Shown here one piece after another: positions 57,001 through 64,000 of a DNA stretch of 64,000 bases. Each line of letters opens with the position of its first letter. The first letter of the stretch is position 1. The stretch is from Bolinopsis microptera. Taxonomy: Eukaryota > Ctenophora > Tentaculata > Lobata > Bolinopsidae. The stretch spans positions 12,325,365-12,389,364 of the forward strand of contig NC_087082.1 of the NCBI RefSeq assembly GCF_026151205.1. The letters are read 5' to 3'. The notes below the pieces were generated by a model. It was not told where the DNA came from and did no database searches. It saw only the letters and a program-made list of their open reading frames with translations. The translations under genes were made by a program, and so were the position numbers.

Positions 57001-60000
57001 ATGATATATTTTAACAGGTAAAAATCATATAATTGACGATTAAGAGCTGTAGGAGTGTGTTCAGGACTCTGAAAGTAGCATACTCTGATAGCAATGGTAT
57101 GAAATGGTTAACTTTAGTCAAGGTCTCATGTCTCTACGACCTTCGCTTTTGGCGCAGTGAATCTTGCGCTTCAGCGCAATGCGCAAATTCCTGCAGGAAC
57201 TTCCCGACATTGTAGAGACCTGAAACCTCGACTAAAGTTAACCATTTCCTACTGTTTATATTAGAGGAGCACACATTTAGAACTCCTTCCATACTCCTTC
57301 GTGACTAAATTGACGATTTAGATAATTTAACCTGTTAAAAATTGGTGAAAAATATAGGCGTGGCCCAAGTCAGTATTATATATGGAATATATGAAATTCT
57401 GTGCTCCAATATCCCTATATGAGGGTTACACATGCTCGTCGAGGAAACCCTGCCTCCTAATCTGTCAGGTAGACCCACCTGACAACCAAAACACTAGATC
57501 AACCAACATTTTTAACATTTTAACCCCAAAGTTCAGAATGACTGACTTTACTACCAGTGTAATGTGCTTGCGAGGAAAACTTAAACGTGCTCTATTAGCC
57601 AATCAGCATAACCACGCCCTGCTTGATTGGACCGTAAAAGATTTTGACTGCACAAATATTATTTTCCAAACATTATAACTGGCTGGTCACACACATCTCA
57701 ATTAAATTCCCCTAGGCTACTGTTTTCCAAGTCTTGTCCTGTGAGTAAAGAATGTGTGAGAAAGTGTTAATAAAATAAATGTATATTTTTTTGAATTTTC
57801 TAAATCTAATCTGAGAATGAAGTATAAAGAAATTTTTAATTAGCACTGTATAGTTTAAGATATTTATAGCTTATTATAACCATTGATACAAAGGCCATAA
57901 TCTTTCGCCAGCTCTTTAATATCCACCTTGAAGCTACATTTTATATCCTTGAACTACACAATATAAACTAAAGCATGTTTTAGTGTAGACTTTTTGTCAC
58001 AACAAGGCTGCAACCTATAGTAACAACTATAAACAGAACCCCTAATGTCTACTAAAAAATGTCTTCTAGTCCTAATATGAGCCTTGTCTCTAAAAACCTA
58101 ACTGAACTAGCCTTTCAGGCACGCGCATTCCTTGCCCCGTTAGTTACCTGTCCTTCCAAAACCAAACTAGCAGTCAAGGACAGAAAGTCATACACAAAAT
58201 GAGCATTATATTTTATGAATTGTTTTACATCTTTTTATTCTGTAAAATGTGCTAAAATTAAATTTCTTGTTTCATTGGAAATTTCTTGTTTCATTGGATT
58301 ATACGAAACCGTAGGCACAAAAAATTGTTTGGTTGTTCCTGATCCTATAGAGCAACTAATTAGAGGTGATATCTAATTATTTGAACGAGAAGTGGTTTTG
58401 TGAACCGCCCTTTATTCTACAGCGAATCATGAACATTGAACATGTACATAAGAACTTAGAATTGTATGAAGTATGAGTTTATATGAGTAAATTATTATGA
58501 AATGACCTTTCACTATTATATGCAATTTCGACTAAATTCATGTAGATATCCAATCCAGTTCCATGCACAACTGTTGTTTACATTTGGTCTAGTTAGACAC
58601 AATTTGTTTCAGAGTGACTCGATAATCGCAATATCAAACTAAGATATTATTTAAATGGTCCATGTCATGCAATGCGGAAATATCCCCATAAATTGGCAAC
58701 TGCCAAAGTGACACTAAAGTTATTGCTAATTCCTTTACAAAACTTAGCAAGTGCTATTAACAATTTCCTAATGGATCATGGAAATTGAAATGTTCAATTT
58801 TCTTTTCATAAATAATAATTATAATGCGAAGTTTTATTTACCCCAAGTTTGGAGAGTAAGTAGGTTAAACTGGGAATGCCCCTTCCCAGGGACCACATCA
58901 CCCCTAATAAACCATTAAATATCATGGGCGACCATGCACAGCCTCGAAATATAGTATAATGACTTCGAATAAACCTTTTTTGTCTCTAAAAAAAGGCTTA
59001 GAAAACTAGATTTATTTACCTCATTTTACCTCATTTTACCTCATCCCAATTTTGCCTTTTTTGGCTGGCCTCATGAGGTAAAATGAGGTTGACCCCCCCC
59101 CAAACGGTTATCCATCTATGGAAAAGATTGCAATGGAGATTTGGATTGTTCAAACAACGACTACGATGAGTCAGGTCCTCAATGTGTGGCTGAACAAATT
59201 ACTGTGGATCTACGGACTGGAGCGAAAGTTCCAATAAATCAGGTTTGCAATGATCTCTGTGAAATCTCTAGCTGTGAGGATGAGGCTGTATGTAATGGCT
59301 TTCTCTACGGAATGTACTGCAAACATAAGAGAAATAAAAAAGAGATTTACATTAGACCTGGTTGGATCTGTGATGACTGGCCTGACTGTTTGGATGGTGT
59401 TGATGAAGAAGGGTGCAATGTGCCTGCTGTCGAAGGAACAACTTGCAAAAGAGATATTCTGAGGGCAAAAGGGAGGCTGGAAGATCCTATCTTCAACACA
59501 ACACGATGTGGAGCTGATGCTAGAGACCGTCCCTACTGCAAGGACTACAGTGATCAGACAAACTGTACCGACCCTGGTAAGGTTGAACTGAGGTGCTTTA
59601 TCAAGGGTCACATGACAACTCTGTCAAGGTTAGTGGTATGTAGTGACAAAGAGGGTTTCTGTGATGATGACCTTCACAACAACTGCTATTCTACTTCTCA
59701 AACATGCTCAGTTCACAAGCACAAACTTTGTGATGAGGTCAAGGACTGTGCGGATGGAAGTGACGAGAATAACTTTATTTGCTCGATGAAGACCAAAGAA
59801 AGATGTGTTCGCAGGGGTGGGATGGAAGGAGAACTTCACATACCTCTGTCTTGGCTGAAAGATGGTATTGATGATTGTTTGGATGGGAGTGATGAGGTAG
59901 ATGGGTGGCCAACATGTGGGCTTGGTCCAACAGAAAGATTTGTTGAAAGTAAGAAAGACTCCCGTGAATGTGAAAATGTGTTTCTCTGCCGTGATGGTGA

Positions 60001-61996
60001 GTCAGGGATTATAGAGTATGACAAGCTATGTGATGGAGTTAATACTTGTGGAAGGGAAAACGATATTTGCGAGAGATCAAGGGGCTTTGCTCTTCAAATG
60101 AACACAAAACTTTCAACATATCAAGATGGAATAACAAAGTATTTCTCATTTTGTATGAAAGGCTTAGAATCTGTCAACTCTCTCGGAAACAACAACTGTA
60201 TCTTAAGCCGATACATATTTCCGGATCACAACTTTTTCGGGGTTACGACGAAGACATCACTGGCACTGCCTTATCAAATGACAAATTGTGACCATATGTT
60301 CGGCGAAATATATCTCTACCACAGTTGTACAGGTAGGTGTCTGAATTCTAAATGTCCATTAACAACCCCTCCTACTTACGAGTCATGTCCAGGACAGCAT
60401 AAAAGTAGGGTCGGAACTCTAACAAACAATAAATATCTATCATTTTTTACAAAAACTCGCCAAGGAATTTACGTGAATGATCATTTTGTCTGCAGTAACA
60501 AGAAAAAGTGTATTTCTTACAGCCAAGTTTGCGACTTAGTTGATGATTGTGGTGATGGCTCAGATGAGGATCTTTGTACTAACCACTTCAGATGCAAAGA
60601 CAGTAATTTAGATTATAGCAAAATCAATCGTCATTATATCCCAAAATCAAAGAAGTGTGATGGTAAAATAGACTGTCTGGACATTTCTGATGAGTGCAAC
60701 GATGAATGCTCTGTCCAGATATTAGATGATAACTTTCTAAAGATTTTCTCATGGACAAGTGGCATGCTAGCAGTCATTGCAAATCTCATTATCATCATAC
60801 GAAGTCTATGGATATCAAGAGAGTCTAAAGTCCTTGTTGCTCTTATCAATCGATCTTTGATACTTTTGGTAAGTTTTGGTGATCTATTAATCGGAGTGTA
60901 CCTTTTGTTTGTTTCCATCGCAGATACGATTCACAGCAAGTCGTATTGCAAATCTCAAACAGAATGGCTTACCAGTTTGGAATGCTCAGTGCTTGGAATT
61001 ATAAGCACGGCAGGGTCTCAGCTGTCACTCTTCGCCATGACCGGATTAAGCATTTTTCGGCTGGTAGGCATCATGTTTCCAATGATCGGTTCAAGACCTC
61101 TCAATACCAAGCTATGCATCAAGGTATTGGTTGCCGAATTCTTTATCATAGTTGCAGCAATAACCATCTCAACCGTCCCGCTTATTCCAAAATTGGAGAA
61201 CTTCTTTGTCAACGGAATACGGTACGATCCTGAACTGAAACTTTTTGGTGGACTTCCAGACAAACAGATACTTGTTGAAATGCTTGAAGCATACTACGGT
61301 AGAATGAAAAAGTATACATTAAGCTGGAAAAGAATCAAAATAATGACAAATGATATGTTTTCTCACGATCTGAAATACAAAGATTTCACAAAACAAAGTA
61401 GGCAAGTTGAGTTCTATGGAAACGATGGTGTGTGTCTTTTCAAGTACTTTGTTGATCCTGATGATCCTCAAAGGATCTTCTCTTGGAGTATAATCACAAT
61501 CAACTTTGTCTGCTTTGTCTTTATCTCAGTCTCATATCTTTTTATCGGAGCAATCTCAAAGAAATCCTCCTCAAGTGTTGTGCAGCGTAAAGACAAACAG
61601 GTCCAGAAAAGAAACCAAAGGATGAACACCAAAATTTCAGTTATCATTGCAACTGATTTTATATGCTGGGTTCCCTTCATTGTTATCTGCATTTTACACT
61701 CAGCTGGAGTCCTTAATTCAACAAAGTGGTATGCAGTGTTTTCTGTCATCATCTTGCCCATTAATTCGGTCATCAATCCCATGCTGTATGATGATTATAT
61801 AGGGACGATTTTGAGCAAAGTTTCAAGTTCAATCATCAGGACTTCATCCATGTTAACAAACATTCGATCTTTCAAAAGAGATTCTCGAAATCAATTTCAG
61901 CTATCCACAACAAATGCTGGTGCAGGCAGTCAAGGTATTAATAACGATTTGGACAGCAAACCAAGCACTAGCAAGCAAGCTGAATCGACTCTGTAA
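54061..61996 (+). CDS. Galectin-LDLa-rhodopsin-like 7TM receptor, coding exon split by a 3.5-kb insertion
   Basis: Exons 54061-54260, 54403-54522, 54620-54858, 55000-55119 and 55302-55624 keep phase. The last runs into a transposon and resumes in the same frame at 59108, ending with TAA at 61996. Without the insertion the frame has about 1,296 codons. Order: signal peptide (MRNAVWFVLFVLATLDTSHC); galectin-like domain at about 30-185 (IFGHLYEQRLLHVDF, FVVGWKEAL, FEIKIVMQPDHFELFFNDQR); LDLa at about 188-227 (CNDIRDCLGGEDEHNC); a Cys-rich stretch; several more LDLa modules (CDDWPDCLDGVDEEGC, CDEVKDCADGSDE, CDLVDDCGDGSDEDLC, CDGKIDCLDISDEC); seven helices from about 875 (TM1 GMLAVIANLIIIIRSLW, TM2 FGDLLIGVYLL, TM6 FICWVPFIVIC, TM7 INSVINPMLYDDY). 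The 7TM part resembles LGR/GRL101-type receptors; SIFR stands where DRY/ERW is usual, and extracellular loop 2 is long, about 100 residues. Function is inferred: a surface receptor for glycan or lipoprotein-like ligands. With the insertion this allele is probably inactive unless the insert is spliced out. Confidence 0.82.
55721..57342. repeat. 1.6-kb foldback with arms of about 420 bp, nested in the 3.5-kb element
   Basis: The arms 55721-56145 and 56921-57342 are reverse complements with few differences, starting ATTTTTAACAGGTAAA. Each arm contains a further hairpin (GAAATGGTTAACTTTAGTC ... GACTAAAGTTAACCATTTC) with a GCGCTTGAAGCGC tip. The unique centre (56146-56920) has only a 76-codon minus-strand frame with no recognised domain. 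Confidence 0.9.
57343..59018. other. Interior of the 3.5-kb element, no gene recognised
   Basis: AT-rich. A 98-codon plus-strand frame at 57382-57678 has no family signature that I can name. No DDE or other transposase motif was seen. Confidence 0.45.
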
Positions 61997-62919
61997 TTAT
62001 ACATATTTCTAACATTATTCGGATAAATGTTATAATTTCAAGTTACTTATATTGTGTTATAACAGTTCAATCTATTATGTGATTGAATAACTCAATTATT
62101 ATGTTCCATGACAAGTTATACCTGAGAGTAAGTTTAGGTCCTGCGCAAGAGCACTCCTGTTTTCAAACTTAGTCAATATTTCCTCCCCGACTGGTGGTTC
62201 TGTCTTGTAGGTCTGGTAACTGTACGCTGTGGATTTTACAAGTATCAGCAATACCCATAGTACCGTGCCCCACAGGGTAGACAGAATGGTTTTTAATTAT
62301 TTTAATATTTTATTTTATGTAAGTCGATTCGAAAAAAACATAAACCGGTAGACTAAAAGCCGGCCATCAATCAAAAAAAGTTCGGCTATTGAGCAGAAAA
62401 ATGTATTCGATGATATTTAATAATTCTGTTCTTTTATTAGTTAGTTTTGGTAATGTCGAAATAACCGTTGCTGTATTTTACATCTGTTAAAGAAAAACAT
62501 TGCACCAAACTTACTTGACTCTTCATTGTCCACGTCACAACTTGGATAAGATTCTGTTATCTCAGACATAGTGCAGTCTTACTAATAACGGAAATACATT
62601 AATATTAAGAGTCGAAGTTGTTACTTTGACCATATGGTTAATATTAAACAATGAATGGAACAGCAGGTGAACCGTCTCTCTGGGTTATATTATGTAATAA
62701 TCGAATTAGTAGCCATATCAAAAGAAGGTGTTTCCTCACTTTCCTTTCAGAGCTGTTATTACTGTCTAATGTTTATGAAACAAAACAATAAGAAGTTCGC
62801 AAACTTTAATGATCTTGTTAACACCTGCTGCCCTTTATAAGCGGTACAGATCCCTACAGAAAACATCACTTACAATATTTTTAAATTTTATCATTTAACT
62901 CTTGGGCCTTAGCAATAAC
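61997..62919. other. Intergenic between receptor and small secreted protein
   Basis: Contains a tentative minus-strand gene fragment (62122-62571). The rest shows no structure. Confidence 0.45.
62122..62571 (-). CDS. Tentative two-exon gene fragment
   Basis: An ATG at about 62571 starts MSEITESYPSCDVDNEES, ending at a good donor (TCAA/GTAAGT, near 62516). The frame continues in phase after an acceptor (AATCCACAG) at 62226 with YSYQTYKTEPPVGEEILTKF and on to a donor at 62122 (CTCAG/GTATAA). No family is recognised, and a following exon would have to lie behind or within the receptor gene. It may be chance; the phase agreement and splice sites are the only support. Confidence 0.28.
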
Positions 62920-63351
62920 ATGAATTTGTTTCGTCTGTTCTATATCCTTCTGCTGTTGGATCTTTCCTTCCAGAGTGGCTTGAAGATTATAAAGTCAAAT
63001 GGACAACTAGGACCAGAACCTTGCGCATTCACTTGCGTCGGAACAACTGGAAGGGATACAACAAAATGGAATGACGATAGAGCGGGCAAAGTCTGGATAG
63101 ACGTGGACATGTCAGCCTGCAACTTTGTTGATGTTCCAGTCATAACAACTACTGTGGAAGGGGCAGCTCACCACGATTATTTGGTTGGGACTTCTTCAGT
63201 TTTCTTCACAAACAAGAAGGGATTCAGGATCCACCTCATGGGCCAAGTACCTACTGCTTATCTGCCTAATGTCACTTGGAAGCCAGTTGCAGAAGATGCA
63301 GTAAAATATCATTGGAATGTGAATTGGAGTGCGTTTGGATATGAGTGTTAG
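62920..63351 (+). CDS. Small secreted protein of an uncharacterised family
   Basis: Single exon of 143 codons. The ATG at 62920 gives a classical signal peptide (MNLFRLFYILLLLDLSFQSG); an upstream in-frame TTG is not used as start. The mature part carries CAFTCVGTTG, VWIDVDMSACNFVDVPVITT, GTSSVFFTNKKGFRIHLMG and a closing NVNWSAFGYEC. The block with an IDVD-SACNF strand, GTSSV and a GFRI strand looks like a beta-rich extracellular module seen in uncharacterised invertebrate secreted proteins; I know no function for it. Four Cys in the mature part (CAFTC, SAC, final C) may form disulphides. It lies about 0.9 kb downstream of the receptor gene on the same strand, with its own flanks, so no co-transcription is implied. 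Confidence 0.68.
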   Translation: MNLFRLFYILLLLDLSFQSGLKIIKSNGQLGPEPCAFTCVGTTGRDTTKWNDDRAGKVWIDVDMSACNFVDVPVITTTVEGAAHHDYLVGTSSVFFTNKKGFRIHLMGQVPTAYLPNVTWKPVAEDAVKYHWNVNWSAFGYEC

Positions 63352-64000
63352 ATATTAACATTTAATTGATTAAGAAGTTAAATTATATTTTTAAATTAAA
63401 CAATAGTTTTATTCACTAATTTAATAGAATATTGAATAACAATTTTAGTATGATTTGAAATAATCTCTATTCTCGGAAATGCAGTCGGAAAAAGTCCCAA
63501 GCGGATTTATAAGTGGCAACAAACGTTATTGTTGAAAAATAGCAAAAAAACTAATTTTTTTTGGAGACCCTCAATCAGTATAATCAGCATATTATGTGAT
63601 ATGGAATCACACTGGTCCAGGCAAACAGTCTTTTAAAGTGCCGATTAAGCCATTGACGGCTCTTCCTTGGAATATTGCTTGGCTCTTAATCCAACTTCAA
63701 AAATGAGAATAACATAAAAAATCACCAAAACACAACGTTAAGAAATATTACACTTTTTTAGTATTATATGTTCTACTCCTGGGAGGTGGTTTAATTAATC
63801 GTAAGCTGTTAATTAATAATTAATATGGTTTACAGTACATTCCAGCGCATTCTAAACTTTCAGAACTTTGCTCCATAGCTGTACGTGAAACCTTTGTTAG
63901 TTTCACTAATTACAAACAAATTCCTTTTAATACACACCGTAAACCCTCCGAAATTTGATATCAAACTTTAAGATAAAAATGATCATGCCAGGTAATTTGA
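63352..64000. other. 3' flank, nothing recognised
   Basis: AT-rich, without open frames of note or repeats that I could match elsewhere in the window. Confidence 0.5.

Larger units (their letters stand above)
55625..59101. mobile_element. 3.5-kb G-run/C-run-capped element inserted in the receptor exon
   Basis: The left end is a G-run followed by TCAACCTCATTTTACCTCAT. The right end is ATGAGGTAAAATGAGGTTGA followed by a C-run. AAACGG (probably CAAACGG) flanks both sides (55619-55624 and 59102-59107), and deleting the element with one copy restores the receptor frame. The same module of about 80 bp (ACCTCATCCCAATTTTGCCT, TTTTTGGCTGGCCTCATGAG) lies in direct orientation at both ends (55632-55710 and 59019-59090), and each module can fold on itself. 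The interior contains a long foldback (55721-57342) and about 1.7 kb of sequence without a recognisable gene. Confidence 0.88.

Noticed and set aside
57382-57678. 98-codon frame inside the 3.5-kb element as a transposase
   Set aside because: No catalytic motif, too short, no homologous pattern.
62122-62290. DEG/ENaC first transmembrane segment on the minus strand
   Set aside because: The hydrophobic stretch has no acceptor in front and lies upstream of the acceptor that keeps phase; the expected post-TM motif is absent.

Overview
This is nuclear DNA of a metazoan, most likely an invertebrate and possibly a cnidarian-grade or other early-branching animal. The lineage is inference only. The evidence is AT-rich sequence, short GT-AG introns, animal genes (FANK1-like, eIF2B delta, BTB-BACK, thrombospondin type 1 repeats, LDLa-GPCR), TTAGGG-type interstitial telomeric repeats and RTE-like retrotransposon remnants. 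No rRNA, tRNA, CRISPR array or bacterial operon was seen.

Layout. 1-2428 (minus): a FANK1-like gene (FN3 plus ankyrin repeats), cut by the window edge. 3220-4664 (plus): the C-terminal exons of eIF2B delta, whose 5' part is not visible. 4.7-14.7 kb: repeats, including a 792-bp TA-flanked inverted-repeat element, a foldback and a broken RTE-like reverse transcriptase. 14754-15701 (minus): an intronless helical protein with a Gly/Ala-rich hydrophobic hairpin, interrupted by one in-frame TAG. 17307-45706 (minus): a 28-kb BTB-BACK gene whose exons I could assemble by phase and family resemblance. Its introns hold, on the opposite strand, two secreted thrombospondin-repeat genes (21.9-27.9 kb) and a tandem array of four MINPP1-like phosphatase genes (31.4-43.1 kb), plus transposon fragments. 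46-53.7 kb: nested transposons and satellites. 54061-61996 (plus): a galectin-LDLa-7TM receptor gene split by a 3.5-kb insertion. 62920-63351 (plus): a small secreted protein.

How the genes relate. The MINPP copies are single-exon, with a signal peptide, RHGxR and HSE phosphatase motifs, a C-terminal membrane span and a short tail carrying GYQKM, which looks like a lysosomal sorting signal. Two copies are open and two carry one-base frameshifts. The two thrombospondin-repeat genes are tandem paralogs with three versus one repeat. They give an empty/filled site pair for a 713-bp transposon.

The most interesting material is: (i) a receptor joining a galectin domain, LDLa modules and a rhodopsin-like 7TM; (ii) a transposon architecture seen three times here, in which a hairpin-like module is repeated in direct orientation at both ends inside inverted termini, twice capped by a G-run and a C-run; (iii) the nested-gene arrangement; (iv) an exon-edge tandem array in the BTB gene. 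All gene models are manual splice predictions without transcript support.
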